Positions 23,990 to 38,520 are shown, counted from the first letter of the stretch. The stretch is DNA of 64,000 bases from Trichopria drosophilae (GCA_030407085.1 CM059582.1:197330001-197394000); one strand, 5' to 3'. Numbers and translations: made by a program. Notes: generated by a model from the sequence alone, not told the origin.

Positions 23990-26453
23990 CCAAATTGTCG
24001 AAAAATGTTACTTAGAATACAACCCATTATGATATCAATATTATTTTTTCATTTTATTTTAATTTATGTATTCCCATACGGAATAAATAAATTAAGCGTT
24101 ACATGTTTGAAAAAGAAAAATGGAAAAAGAGACTAAACTATGATTTACATAATTTCATCTGTGGCTGCGAAGATGCTCTCACGTGTAGCATTAATTTCTT
24201 AGTAAATATAAACAGGTTTCAAATAATTAATCCATGTTTTCAACAAGATTCATAAAAAATATACATAAACGAAGGACTGTATTTCCTTTTGGCAAACTCG
24301 TTATTTTTATAATTTTATATTTTTATAAGTACACAAAATTATTTATTAATGGGTTGTAAACAAACGTTAGCAAATTAGTATGATGATTTACATCGTTGCA
24401 TAATAGTTTTATATAACATACTGAGTCTATATGTATTTGATAGTCAATAATAATGCTTGTGCTAATTTATATGATTGCCTTTACATCATATACACGAATA
24501 CATAATTATGGATTAGAGAAATAATATATCAATCAGTAAACGCGTGTACATTTTAAACTAATTATTTAAAAATCTCAATGTATTTGTTCGCGTTCATGTT
24601 CTACTGCAGAAGTAACACATAATATAAATGAATTGCGTTTTTATGAACAAAAGAAGAAATATGCAATTTTTTTTTAATTTTCAAAAAACGTTTTACTTCT
24701 AATATCAGGACGTCTTGTGCCCTATAATTTTTTGAAAAAAGTAACGACGAAACTTGAAAAGTTTTCGAGATTTAAACAAAAAATGTTCAAAAAGTCACTG
24801 AAAATATCACTGTCCATTGTGAAAATTCAATTTTGTTCGACAAATAATTCTGCCGAACGGATTTTGTCATCATAAAAAAACTGTAGAACAAAATTTTAAA
24901 AATATATAAACATATCTTAATCTCTTGTTCAATACAAGGTGAAACATTTATTATTTGTTGGGATCTGTTTTTTGTTCACACAAAGCAACGAAATCATTTT
25001 TATTATAGAGTTTATATTTACTTTTATTTTTGGCAGTTAATGCTCAAATCTGTAAACAATAACCAGCATAATAATCCATTGATTTCTTAATTCAGGTTGT
25101 CAAACTTGATTGTTTTTTTTTTTTTATTTAAAACTTTCAAATCAGTTACAGATTTATTCGCTTTACATTGCCAGAAATAGGCTAATAACAAATTAGACAT
25201 GAGAGTGAGATACTTTACATAAAATTACATTTGATTACAGAAAAGTGCTACATTTGAATTGGTAAATTTGCTACTACAAATTGACTAAATGCGCAGTGAA
25301 CATTTGTTAGTTTTTTTTAATATTTTTCGTTACTTTAAAAATACATTAAAATTATAGTCTCAAATAAAAATAGATTAATAGTTCTGCTGTTGATTTAAAG
25401 CATTTGGAATTCAATTATCTCAGCAGTACTTCATATAGAACTTCTGTTAGTATTTAAAAGTGAGAAATTTCATAATAAAACAAACATAAAATAAACATAA
25501 AATTCTCGTAAGAATAAAATGAAAATATAGTTATGATCTTACATGTTTATATATTATAAACCAGTAAATTACATTTACTACGCTACTAGAATACTGAAAA
25601 TTTAAGTAAAACTAATTTTTGTACGATTTCCGCTAAGAGAAATGAATTTATCATTCGTGTTTCAACGAGATTATTAAACTCTGACTTCATTAATATATTT
25701 CATTCTGATTGAATTATCCGACCTTCCATTTCGATTCCTACTTTCGTATTTTCATTAATACACATTTACTAAGGATATAATAAACATTAAAAACCATCTA
25801 ATGAGACACTTTTGATATATTGTGGAAATTCGAAAACATTCAATACTAAATGATTGAAAATATTAAAAAGAATGGGTAAATCAATGAATTTATGTAACAT
25901 CATATGATAAATTTAACAGAATTGGCAATAACTGCATTTGAATATTTGGCAAACGAAAAAAACGCTATTGCGTGTGTGATGAAATTTATATATGTCTGTA
26001 AAGCAATATAGGTTCTGCTGTTGACTCAACAATCACTGTCCTGATTCATATATGTCACTGCATGTATATGTAAATTGTCAATTAAATAATTAATGAGAAT
26101 ATATGGAGTTCTGAATTTAATACGAAACGAAATTGTTATTTAGTGATTAATATTTATCCATGGTACATTTATGTTGACGCACACGTAATATACCGTTTAT
26201 TGAGCATATTACATCAAAGAAAAATTTACATATATAAACAGTTCAGATTGTGATTAAAATCGCAGTAATATACACAGTGATCTTCAAGAATTAATATTCT
26301 AAATCTCAATTATTTAAAAAATACCAATAAGACAATGAAAAGTGAGTCACCAAATGAATTAGTAATCATTTTTGCTAATAAAAAGTTAAAACCTACTAAT
26401 GTACTACTAATTCTACAAAGTACTAAACTAAAAAAGTCAATATCTACTTATAG
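23990..26453. other. AT-rich sequence, nothing recognised
   Basis: A poly-T run at about 25111-25125 and other low-complexity stretches only. Confidence 0.4.
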
Positions 26454-26473
26454 ATTAGTAGAATTCTACTAAT
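26454..26473. repeat. Perfect 20-bp palindrome
   Basis: ATTAGTAGAATTCTACTAAT reads identically on both strands. It sits in a stretch (26340-26540) rich in TACTAAT/ATTAGTA words. Confidence 0.7.
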
Positions 26474-27173
26474 GAATTACTATTTTCGTACTATTTGTCA
26501 GCAAAAAACTTACTAATTGATGGTATCCTACTTTTCGCTATAGATAAGTCGTTTTTTATTAATTCAAATTTAGAGAGTAGATATGACGAAAATGTAGCTA
26601 AAATTGTTAGATCCTTCTTTCCCCCAAAATATAACCGTTGAAAACTGTCGTAAAAAATGTCCATTTAGGACTTGATTTGATCTAATGGGTAACTTCGAAC
26701 ATTTTCGTCGCCAAATTGAATCCTCCATTTTTAATGTTCAAGATGACCCTAGATTCGAGATCAGAAACGTAAAAATATATTTAAAAAAATCAAAAAATGT
26801 AGGTGACGGTATTTTTATTATTTTTCAATACGCTAATTTTATAAATAAACAACTAAGGGTCCCCGCATAATAAAATGCTAGATCGGTTCGATTTATTAAT
26901 AAAATTCCAAATGAAAAATGTGAAAAAAAAACTGCCAGGAAAATGCAGGAGACGATTTTTTGTGATTTTTAACAAAACGTACAAGATACACATTTATCGT
27001 ATAGATGTGCGATTCTACAAATCCTGCCACGTTACAAACTTCTGAGGCATAATTTTGGTCGATATTATTGACTGCATTCCGCGGAATTCAGTGGTTTAGA
27101 AAATTAATTCTGCATTCTAAAATATTCGGTTTGGACAATTATTAATTCAATTGAATTTATTTGAATCCTTCTG

Positions 27174-27433
27174 CGGTAAAGTCCTGGTACATTTACCAAC
27201 TTGGTTCCTCGCCTCCCCCTCCCAACTCCTTATAATTGTCAAAAGAAGGGGAGCGTCGCTTCTCCCACTCTCCTCAATCGCGTTAAATTTATGACGTCAC
27301 AGCTGGCCCTTCCTGAGGCCCTAACCCGCAAAGTGGGAGGAAAAGAGAGCGGAGGCAAATATAACGGGATGGAAGCGGACAAATATTCTGGGATGCAAAT
27401 ATAACGAGATGCAATTATACCGGGACTCTATAT
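27174..27433. mobile_element. pogo/Tigger-type MITE, copy 1
   Basis: The left end GTAAAGTCCTGGTACATTTA matches the inverse of the right end AATTATACCGGGACTCTATA. The inside shares long blocks with 46484-46741: GGGAGCG(T/C)CGCTTCTCCCAC, CTCAATCGCGTTA, TGACGTCACAGC and GGCCCTTCCTGAGGCCC. Pogo/Tigger elements characteristically start CAGTAGA..CC.CGTTATA and use TA target sites. The 67-codon frame inside is not a gene. Confidence 0.8.
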
Positions 27434-30415
27434 CCACTTCCAATCCTTTTTCGGTTGTTGTTAGCATAAATTGCATAGGGATTTTCACGGTAGGTAAGTT
27501 TGCATGGACGACAATGAGAAATAATTTAGCGTATATAATAAATAACGAATGATGTCGTTCAGGTGACTTAACGCGAGTTTAATGATCGACACGCAATCTT
27601 GAAAGAGGATGTTGCGACGACGCAATGGATCATTCAATTAATAACCTAGCATAATCCCGCTCATCGATTCGACGTCACTCAATCGTAACCGTAATTTGTG
27701 CTATGTAATATACCAGTACCAAATATGACGACATGTATTGCCGTTTAGTAAGGCCGTGTAATTATTGATCGAAGGCTGAGATTTAAATTTAAATATTAGC
27801 TGCAAGAAAAAATATGCGAAAATAAGGATTCTTCATGCCACTCGTCCTTTTTAGAGCTCCTGAATCATTGTAATTTCGGATTCTGCGAAAGTCATCGAAC
27901 GATCCAAGATTTGCGTGTCGGGTCTTTATTAAGTTTATGTAATTGGCGGTGTGGGGAGTGACTTATTCTGAGAAACCAGGTGGTATAACCTGTATTACAG
28001 CCATGTTTATGTTTACAAATATTTTTCACGTTTTTTACAGAGTTCAATGATATCAATCAATGTGACCTTTACAGCTACACATTTTTTTTAAATCGATTTA
28101 TTTTAGTGCAAATTGTCTAGGGGATTTAATCAATTTATATATGTAATCTAATACTTTATGTTACATAAATCTAAAGGTTTGGTGATTCATGCTAATATTA
28201 GCGGTTGACTATAAACGTACCCTGGGGGGTTACTTTCCTTACAAATATGCAAAGGATAAAATCTCGACAGTTAGAAATATTTTACTTTAATTGCTAATAA
28301 TTTCTTCATGTCGTTCATTTTGTATCGAAATAAATACAGTCTAAAATTTAATCGAACTTTGAAGATTGCAACTTTTGCGATAAAATTGTTTATAATATTT
28401 ATTTACCATGTTGATATTATTTTTTAATTTTTTAAAATGACTTGAAAGGGAGTTGTAGTTTAAAAATATTTGACATCAATGTTCAAAGATAAATTATTTG
28501 CAACTTATGTTGCTACCTTACAAATGTGTAATCAATATTTCAAAATTACATTCCAAGGAAGTAAAGTAAAAAAATATCTTCTTGGCTTTTTCTAATAAAT
28601 ATGATTTCAAATTTGCATAAATGTGTATAACTATCAAAAAATTTATTGAAATACAACAATAGTTGAGTAAAGCGGAACTAAACATTTATTTATGCAACAA
28701 AAATGTCAAAAAGATAAGATACAGGAAATACTCTCTAACAATTTCTTTGGTACCTGCTTTATGGCACCAAATAACTTTAAAATTTTAAGGAACTGGACAA
28801 TGATAGTAAGTTTGTCTGCACTGTTCATCATTATGTTTTTTTCATCAGACGCCTGAATTCCAATTTAAAATTGTAAAGAATTTACTAATTTTATGTATTA
28901 TTATAAGTATAAGTATATTTTAAAAAATGTATATTATAGTCTGTATATTTTTATAAAAGATAAGCAATTTTAGTAAAAATATGAATAAATGTGAAATTTT
29001 ACTGAAATTACGATTTCACGACATACGATACAATTATAAAAAGTTAATGATAGAACGATCTAGAAAGTTTCTATGACACTATTAAAAAGAAAATATTAAA
29101 CATTTATTGCTGGTTTGTCAATCTGTACATATACAGTTTGACATTTCGGATGTTATAACATTTGTAAATATCATGCAGTCGTATAGAGAACTGCAATCAC
29201 GAATTTTCTATTTTACGTGAAAGGTTCGTTCGAAATGTAAATGTTTTTTTTCATTTCGAAACTTAATGGAAAGTTATCAGATCAAACTGTTTTTTATCTT
29301 CAGTTTCGATTTTCAAAATCCATTTCTGGGCGAATGATCATATATTTCTTATTTGAAAGATAATTTTGGAACGATGTAATCATAAAAATGCATTTTCAAT
29401 GTGTGTTTTATTATAAATTGTGTTAATTCTATATTAAGGAAAATATGTTTATACATCATAAATTCTACATACTATATGCATTGTATATCACATGCAGGGT
29501 TTCGAGGCTACTAAATCTTATTTTAACCTCGATATTATCTCAACATTGGGAAAGGTGGATCAAAAATGGCGTGCATTATACCACCATTAAACATATTTTA
29601 ACGTAATAAACAATTAGCTTAAAGTGTCAATATAATGTTTTGCGGGGCCTTGTGATATTATTTTAACCTCTAAATTTCTGTGTTCAATTGAACGAGTCTA
29701 ACATGGCGAACATTACCTCCAGTATACATATTTTACCACATATCCTCCATTTTTTAATTTTAAAATTTCGAGATTATAATAATATCCAATGATTCCGGAG
29801 CATTGTATATCGATACTTTATAATTTCTCTTCTCTTCAAATTATTTATTGTGATGAAATGGGATTGTTGGTGGTATAATATCTGCCATTTTGTATTCGGA
29901 ATTCCATTAGTATTTGTAATAAAAAGTAACAAATTCAGTTTTACAAGCTTTCTTAAGGCATATTTCTCAAGTTGGAACGTTTTACTACCGTTTTAGATTT
30001 TTAATGAGGTCAGAACTGTTTTTTAAAGCGCTTGACCAGACGAACATTTTCAGCCCCTCAAACGTTTTTATGGGTTAATCCAAATTTTTGGTATATTGAT
30101 GATCCGGTTTACGTGACAATAGTGTCTTCTTTTTCTTTTATAAGAGCGTGACATAAATAAATAAAAGGTCAACACGACTGAAGCGTTCCTTGCATATCTG
30201 GAATATTATTTATGTTAATAAATTATTTTAATTTAAGTTGAATTGATTTAAATAACTTTTCCCGTTAAGATTTGTTTCTATTCTTTTGAGACATTTTCTC
30301 TGCAAAGAAAACGAAAATTTAATCTCTGTCTGTCGAAATTATAGTCGGGTATAACTTCGTCGATACTGAAACACGGCTTGAAGCTCGATAATTTGAGCGC
30401 GAGGGTTTCGCCCTA
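27434..30415. other. Mostly AT-rich sequence, nothing recognised
   Basis: A somewhat more balanced stretch lies at 27430-27980. No supported frame. Loose ATGGCG motifs occur at about 29568 and 29702. Confidence 0.4.
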
Positions 30416-30440
30416 GGGCGCGAAATCCAGCTTCGCGCCC
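30416..30440. repeat. GC-only hairpin in AT-rich surroundings
   Basis: GGGCGCGAA (30416-30424) pairs perfectly with TTCGCGCCC (30432-30440) over a 7-base loop. No T-run follows, so it is not a typical terminator. Confidence 0.6.
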
Positions 30441-33282
30441 GGAGTGTTAAAAATGTTATTTATTAATATTTCAGCTGACATATAGTGTGGGTCGAAATTT
30501 TGAAAATACGCATTTTCACTTTTTATACATTTAAAGAGCCCCTTCTCCACTTTCTTTCCCACTTAAGTTATAAGAGAATGTTCTCGTAAGCGCAAATTTT
30601 CATTAAAAAAACTACAATACGAATTAGTTTTATATTATAACTAACAGCTGTTAGTAAACGAACGAGTATTAAGAAATAACAAACTCCTCACAGGGTCGAG
30701 GTTTTTGAGAGAGCGAGGCACCACGGCAACACTAGTTTGATATTTGAATTAGACAATGCCTTAAGACCGAAGTGCATAAAAAATATGTTAAAAAGTTTAA
30801 AATTTCAAAACACAAACAAATATTTGGAGAGTAATTCTTTTTTAAGTGATAGAAAAGTAATTGGAAGTATGTAGTCTAAAACCACTAAAAATGGTTCTGG
30901 CTAGTGCAGAACCCGGAAAAAACGAAATGCTTGGGGTAGTAGGGAAAATCCTCTTCCAAATGGCTAATTTAAATTTACAAGAGAGTACTAGTGTCGCATA
31001 GTACACGTGCTCGGCATGACGAATTCTTCCTATACACACGCACACGTTAATGGTGTGCGCCCGCGCGCATTAAGTACTGCTTCGATCTATACGAACTCTA
31101 ACGACTTGGCGAACCCAATTAGTAGCGCGCAAGGTGCAAATTGAGCGTATACTCATTGATAAGTTTTATGCTAATTTCCAAAGACGCTAGCAATTAACGG
31201 TATCTTTGAAACTACATTCCTCATTTCCGAGAAAAATCGCTAGTTATGAACGTTTGTTCGTTATTGCTAGTCATTTTTTGTTATTTGCAATTGGTTTTTA
31301 TTCGATCGTAATAACTAATTTTTAGTACCAACGTTATCTGTTATCTAATTTTATAGTTTTTGTTTCTTCGTAATCATGTATTCCTACGACTGTAATTTAT
31401 GAATGTCAGCAAAATCCAATGTCAATTGCCTATACTTTAGCTGAGAGTATTAACAATTAACTTATATTGAAAAAGCTCCATCATGCAATGGGAAATGTCA
31501 ACACAATTTATGGTTTGTCATATAAGTATGGTAAATCTCCACTTAACGATGTAACGAAAAGATATTAAATAAATGTAAATTACTTCTTTGAAACGCTAGG
31601 AGGCGCTCAAATTCAAAAGTACTATGTCGATGTCAGCGCGGACTACTTTGAAGAAAACGAAATTGTTTGCCTCTTCAAGCGTAACACTTAATAAATCTGT
31701 AATACATTTGATAACTTTAATAAATTAAAAAAAAATCTCTTGTCGAACTTTCACATCTAGTGCTTCACCTAAATGTTCTCCACTTCATTTTGGGATTTGG
31801 ACGCCACCTAGTGTTTCTCGAAGAAACTCTACTGTTTCTACTGTACATATTTTACAGAATTCCCTTCTACAAATAGTATTTTTTCAATCCATCGTCTTTA
31901 TATAGGAGAAATTACACATCCTTAGTGTAAAATGTTAGTACGAGTATGGTATTTTGTTTAGTATATTAAAATCTCCAAACATAAATTTTATTCATTGAAT
32001 TAAACTTCAAGTAATGTTTATTAAGATAACAGTTTATACTAACTAAATTATATGTATGTTCTTTTACACATAATTATAACATTTCTGTCAACGAAATGTT
32101 TTGATTTCCATTTGTACTAGAAATATTTGCTTAGTACTGAACTTTGGCCTCATAATAATTTTGAATGTATTTTGTAAATATTCGTACAGTTGGTAAATCT
32201 AATGATTATAAACAACGCAAGAAGTATTTATTTATAGCCTAACGGTGAATTAAACGTGCATTAAGTAAGATGTAGAGTTAGGAATCTTTTTAAAAATTAG
32301 TCTAAATTTGAAAATTCAGGTTTATTTGCCAACACTTTTTTGTCGTGTAGACTTTTCCTTTAGCAATTTCGTAACGTTCACACTTCGTAATCTTACTAAA
32401 CGCAAATATTTTGCGACATTTATGTTCGCGTGTTTCTGAACATAAAGTGTAATAATGACGTAGTTATTACATTAGTCGTCAATGTAACCCCTAATATGTC
32501 ACAAAGTTTTAAAAATGTTTATTATAACAAAGTAATATGATTAAATGGAAATGTGTGATTAAATTTTGAAAGAAAATTTAGTTATACTCGATTTTCTGTT
32601 GGAATTTTATGATTGTGCGATACCTGTAGGTTAATTAAAAGTAGGCTAATGACAGTAAACTAAAGACAATGTGTGGAATCAATAAAGTTACGTAATGGTA
32701 ACTTTTTAGTAGTTGTTTATACCATTTTATTATATACTAAGCTTTATTATCAAAAGTACGTAATTAGTTGGGTTATTATCCAATGCAGTATAAATTACTT
32801 TTATATACGACCAAGTGCAGTAGTCGATGATATTTAAATAATTTTAAATCATCAATTATGATTTTCTTAATACATTCAGTTTTAAGTAACCAAGTTTAAC
32901 TCCTAATAGTTTTGAATAAGTGCACGCTTCAATCATAAAATCAAAAATGTATTTTGTCTAAATCAGTTTTACATTCTGAGATCCTGATATTAAACTGAGT
33001 AAGATATTAATTACAGTGATACTTCTATGTTACAAACTTGTTCTAAACATCAAGATACTAAGATATAATATCTAAGATAGTAACGAGAAGTGGCTGGAGA
33101 TGACTGTCCTTATTTTAAACATGTTGATAGTAATGGTAGCGTATTTTCGTGTTATTAAGTAATTAATTAATAAAAATAGTTTTTCAATAAAATAGAATAT
33201 CTTGAAATATTATATCGAATAATACGACTTTTGTTACCGATATATAAAATTTCCAAATGCATTCTGTTCACGTTTTCCCTAC
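30441..33282. other. Nothing recognised
   Basis: A CpG- and CA-rich spot lies near 31010-31075. No coding frame is supported. Confidence 0.4.
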
Positions 33283-33412
33283 CTGTTTTGGGTATATTCA
33301 AGAAGTTTCGAATTTCGTCTATTGTATCTATACAACCTTCATAAGATGAGAGTATAATAGGATCATTATTACGAAGTTCAGCGAAGTACCATTCATCATA
33401 GAATAATGGTCT
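33283..33412 (-). CDS. Candidate internal exon of an unidentified gene
   Basis: On the minus strand TATTTGCAG precedes and CAG|GTAGGG follows a 130-base block open in phase 0 (43 codons plus one base). It encodes RPLFYDEWYFAELRNNDP, then IILSSYEGCIDTIDEIRN and FLNIPKT. The residue mix is that of a soluble folded domain and differs from the Lys/Asn/Ile/Phe-rich chance frames nearby. I do not recognise the family. No partner exon was found in the window, so it could also be a relic. Confidence 0.4.
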
Positions 33413-34189
33413 CTGCAAATAACTTGTCGAATATATATAAAATTGTTTTTAAATCGTTAGTGAAAGTTTTCATTCTACAAATTACAGATCGATGCATTGT
33501 TTTAGTTTATTAAATTTGCTCCTGAGAAAATGTACCAGATGCTTTAGAACGTAGATTACAATTTTCATTACTTGAGGCTAGGATAATGCGTTATTGTGAA
33601 TTCCGCTGGATTGCCAAGATTTACAGTTGATCAATAATGTCGATGGATCTATAGAAAACTGGATCTCTTATTGTACTTTGCATTGTGAATGATTTAGCAA
33701 CAGATGATATTTACTATTTGTATTGAGAAATTTTTATTCTATGTGGGGGAAAACATTTTTTATTCGATATTTGTGAATATATTTATTTGAACAAATACTT
33801 GACATTTTTTTACCATACTCTTATGTATTACAGAGAAACAATCTGAAAATGACAGCTACTTATATTTTAATGACATAATAAAACGCATAAAAAGTAAATA
33901 TTAAAAAATCGCTTTTATCTGCAGTGAATTGCAAAAATTTGTTAAAAATCTAATAATCTAATGTAAAATGCGCCTTTATAATAGTAATTTAGAGGAGCGA
34001 TTATCTCATACACTGAAAAAAAAATTCTGTAGTAAAAGAAGTAAATATTCTGAAATAAATATTTATTTAAATAGTCACATGTAAATGATTTGTCTACATA
34101 AATAAAATATGTTTTTATTTTTAATAAATGTTTCTTCTTTTTAGTAAACCTAACTTACCGTAAGATAATATTTCACTCGTAAAATAGTC
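33413..34189. other. AT-rich sequence, nothing recognised
   Basis: No supported feature. Confidence 0.4.
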
Positions 34190-34322
34190 CTCTTGAATCT
34201 CCTTGTCGCAAGCGGAATCGCAAGTAGAAATCCACTTGCCGCAAGTGAAATAATCTTGATGATATAACAAGAGGATTTCCACTTGCGACAAGAGGATTCC
34301 ACTTGCGGCAAGATTACCTTTT
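34190..34322. repeat. Inverted array of a 20-22-bp CTTGYCGCAAGTGGAATCCT unit
   Basis: The left half contains CTTGTCGCAAGCGGAAT and CTTGCCGCAAGTGAAAT. The right half contains the complements AGGATTTCCACTTGCGACAA and AGGATTCCACTTGCGGCAAG. Each unit itself holds a small dyad (CTTGC..GCAAG). Confidence 0.8.
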
Positions 34323-36784
34323 AAGAGGGTTTCTTACCTCAAATAAACTTTTTTTTTAAATTTCAACATTTTTTTCTCTGTACATTGAAACTAAAGTGTT
34401 CAAATTCTGAACTTTTTCAATACTGATAATTATAGTACTATATCTAGATAAAAGCAAGTCCATTATATTCAGAAATAACTATTATAAATGGATTATTTAA
34501 GAACTAAAATTAATTCATTTCCACAGTGATGCAGTACAAATTCATATTTGACAGGTCATGTACCATTATCTCTTTTTTAAAGTTATATTGGAACTTAGAC
34601 TTCTTTAAGTGGCACAGAGGTTTCCTTACCTCTAATCGAAAAACTTATTAAAAGGAAACTGTATTAATAAATTCAAATTTTGGGATTGAGAGGACGATTT
34701 TTGATTAAAATTTATTTTAGAATAAAAATCTGATTGATTTTTATTTAGAATGATTTTTGATTAAAATTTATTTTTTACATAAATAAATAAATATTATTTA
34801 AACAAAGGACAGCTTGTATTCTCACACAAAAACAATATAACTATCTCTTAAATGTATCTATAATTCTACTAACTATAAAGTAACTACTATTTTTAATTTA
34901 GTAATTCGGTAAAAATTTGTCGACAAAATAAACCGGTTTTATGTAAATTCACAAATTATTTTCTTTGTATAGAAATATACCTATGCGACTATATGACTTT
35001 CTAATTTTGAAATAAATAAATAAATAACGTAAATTTATTTTTCATAGAAAAACTCTTATTCCGAAAATGAACTTTGTAGCATTTTGAACAAATATTTTAT
35101 TGTATGAGTGGTTGATCCTAACAATTAATATTCCATGAGGGTTGGTAATTTTACCGACCCATCTAGTAATAAGTCTGTCTAAATCGTAATTTGAAATTTG
35201 GTTGCATGTTCTTTTTGTTTTTATTTTTTAATTCAGTATAACAATAATAGCGATATTTTACGATAATAGTGTCATTCACTTAACAAATTTGTTCACATCA
35301 ATTTTTTGCCAAAAATCCTTTTTGTGACAAAATATAAGTCCGAAGTTATGCTTTTACATGTAGTTGGTACTCAAACAAAAAAATGTTTAAAACGCGATTA
35401 ATTAAAATTAAAACAGGAAAATGTAAAAAACGATTCTTCCTATGTAAAAACACATTGTTCGAAGAACTTATGACTGTTATTGGTTGGACGTTTATTAAAA
35501 AAAAACTTATAATGAGACAATTAATATTGATTATTTTTTAAACAGATATATCAAGTTTCGCAACAATAGAAAACTAAACTAGTCAGGGAATACGGGTGCT
35601 GTACTACCGGAATTCTTATTACGACAAATTCGCCTCCCCTATGTATTTTTAAATATCAATACTCTTCCCAAAAATATGTTGGAATAATAAAAATCCTGAC
35701 GGTACCACACTTTTTAATATCAATATTTCTTCGAAAACGACAATTTATTCATATAAACAAAACACAAAATTTGATTATCTTCACAATTATAATTAATGTC
35801 TACAAAAAAGTCGATAATTTTCAGACCGCAAATATAATCCGTCACTAATGAGTTTATCTATCAAGTTAATTGACCAATTACTTAATTTACATCCGATATG
35901 GAAAACTGTGAATTTCGAAAATCGTAATCGGAACAATTAACATTTAATGGCCGCATTAACAGCTCGAAAGATTTGCTAATGGCGCTTATAGTTTATTTTT
36001 AAAATAATCATTATAGGATTGAACACGGCTGTCGATTTGGTGAGGATTTGTTTATGAACACAATTTAATCACAAATTAGTATATTTATGTACTTTAGTGA
36101 TAAAAATAAATACTGAGTTTACATTGATCAATTATTTAAAAAACAAATGTATATTCAATATCAATCATGTAAACCCTAAGAATCAAACATACAAACATTT
36201 AACATGAAGTTGGGTAATACGTTCTAGTATTAAAATGCACTGAAAAAATGTTATGGTAGACGTTTTCTACGGCTCAAACCCGGCTCTTTCGAATGGTATA
36301 TCGAAAAATATTATAAATTAAAAAATTACAAAATTACACCTCATTTATGAATACAAGACATCATTTCATTTTTCTTTTTCACTTATCGTCTTTTAAATCA
36401 TTTCCCGCGCTAGAAAAACCTTAGACGGATATAAATAACGCGTCAAAAATGTCTAGACTTTAATATGATAAAGCTTATTTTCAAAAAAAAGCAATATAGC
36501 GATCTTCAAAATGGCTTCTGAAATGACAATTTTTTGAGAAATAGTTTTGAGAACAGTTGGAAAAACGTCAAGATAGTCTATGTCTAACACAATCAGTTTT
36601 CTCAAATGAATGCTGCAAATGACAAATTTTCTGAATTCAATGGCAAATACACCTAAATTTGTTTCATTTTTTATGTAAAAATTTGAAAAATTCATTATCT
36701 AACATTTTTTATAATTTAAAAGAATTTGCGTAGAATTATAAAAAATTTCTGATATATTTTTTAATGAAAATAGTTTTTTACACT
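34323..36784. other. AT-rich sequence, nothing recognised
   Basis: An AAAT microsatellite lies near 35011-35028. No coding frame is supported. Confidence 0.4.
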
Positions 36785-37395
36785 CTGCACGCAAAATACT
36801 GTTTTACTCCCTATATCACGATAGCAAAACATTACTTTTCTACTTACGGTGAAAATTAAGTGTATTTGGGAGCAAAATACGTTTCTCATACTATGAGCCT
36901 AAAATACTATTTTTCTCCTAATTTCGCGCTCTCCTGTACAATAGTAGTATTTGAAATAAGGAGTTCATTCGAACGACAGCCCTAACTTTATTCGGGTATC
37001 AAACTCGCACTCGTCGGCAAACACCTATTTTGCTCCCAAGTTGCACAATGTGTTATTATACCGTTTTTTATCTTTTTCTTTATCGTTGTGAAAAAATACG
37101 ACTTTTTGATGCCGAAGGAGTAAAATGCCTGTTTGCACGCCTCCGTGGGCGTAAAATTTACATTTTAGACCAGCAAATCGAGGGGTAAAATATTTTTTGG
37201 AGGCAGTAGGAGTAAAATAGTCATTTTATGCCCTCATTTTAGGCCGCAAATTGCGGGGTAAAAACATGTTACGCCTATTGCATCAAAAAACAATGTTTGA
37301 CTCTCAGGCGTAGAATTTTCACTCTCACGAACCTCGAGCCGTCTATCGGGTTCTATTATCGAGGCGTAAAACTCCATTTTTACGCCCTTGATACA
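36785..37395. repeat. Degenerate array of GGNGTAAAAT / ATTTTACNCC boxes
   Basis: GAGTAAAATG (37118), GCGTAAAATT (37149), GGGTAAAATA (37181), GAGTAAAATA (37209) and GGGTAAAAAC (37255) recur about every 28-46 bases, with inverse copies (TTTTACTCC, TTTTACGCCC) and a GAGCAAAATAC variant between them. The 72-codon minus-strand frame at its end is repeat-derived. Confidence 0.6.
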
Positions 37396-38029
37396 CAAAT
37401 AATTATTTTGATATTCTACGATGTCTCCAAACATTTTTAAGGTAGCAAACAATACATATGTTATTAAATAGTATTACAATATTAGTAATAGTGATATTAT
37501 AATTGACTGAAATACTTGTTTGTTTATATTATTGTGTACTTGATACAAGGAATCCCCTTTCTTAAAAAATTGCAGTAAAATATAAAAATTAAAATGTATA
37601 GAACCATAGGCATAAAGAAAATCTAAAGTGAAAATGAAAATAAAAATTATACTAGAATAATGTTTTGGAACGAAAACAACATAAAATTCAGTAAAGCCGG
37701 AAATTAATAGAAAAAAGAAAAGAATCTTCGAAATTTAAGTATGGAGCGATAGGACCATGGTATTTACAAAAATGGCATCAACAAATACTCTTGTTAAAAT
37801 ACATATCACTAAGAAAGTTCAAATTCATTATAAAATAGACGACAGACGCGCACTAGTACCGTAAGATCGCTACGAATACTAAGGTAGAATATTTCCATGA
37901 CCATTTATTACCGTAAAATTACCAATACAATTTTTCTTTTTGAGAAAACAGGACTGTAACGCATTACACTTTTACGTTATTTTAGTCGCATTTCCGAGTG
38001 TGCGAGTGCAAAAATGATCGATTACCGTC
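37396..38029. other. AT-rich sequence, nothing recognised
   Basis: No supported feature. Confidence 0.4.
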
Positions 38030-38520
38030 CCTCAATCATCGTACCTCACTTCGTCGCTCCGTAAAGTCATTTCCGCCTGACAAAAAATGACGGATACGAC
38101 CAAATGGTTGACCTTATTACATCATTGGCATCCATAATAGGTCGAACATCGTTCGCGATGACCGTTTGCGAAAATATTTCTGAACCCCACGTTAAATGCG
38201 TGGGTGTAGTCCGGTTACTGATTAGCGGAGAAATCGCGTAAGACTACGGCGATTGGTCAGTCAGCTGCGAGAAAGGTGCGAGCAAGGACACCGGTGACTT
38301 TTTTTTGCGAAATACCCCTTTATCCATCGAAATGGAATTCCTATTTTTATCCCCGAGGAAACGCGCTGTTGCATGTGCGCTTATATACCGCTGCGTCAGT
38401 CACGCCCTGATCGGTTGCGGTGCATGTATTATTTATAAGCGCAATACAAATGACTCGCTTCTTGCTCTTGCCCTCTACACGTCTTCTGGGACGTGATCGT
38501 TTATTCTATCTGCGGCTAGA
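38030..38520. promoter_or_regulatory. CpG-rich patch with CCAAT-like and TATA-like words
   Basis: It contains CGATTGGTCAGT (about 38249) and CTTATATACCG (about 38380) in a GC-richer block. The spacing between the TATA word and a nearby TCAGT (16 bases) does not fit a standard core promoter, so function is only suspected. The 63-codon frame is unrecognised. Confidence 0.3.

Noticed and set aside
30416..30440. GC hairpin as a transcription terminator
   Set aside because: No T-run follows and the sequence is eukaryotic; a plain dyad is the safer reading.
38380..38400. TATA box plus TCAGT initiator
   Set aside because: The two words are only 16 bases apart, too close for a standard core promoter.
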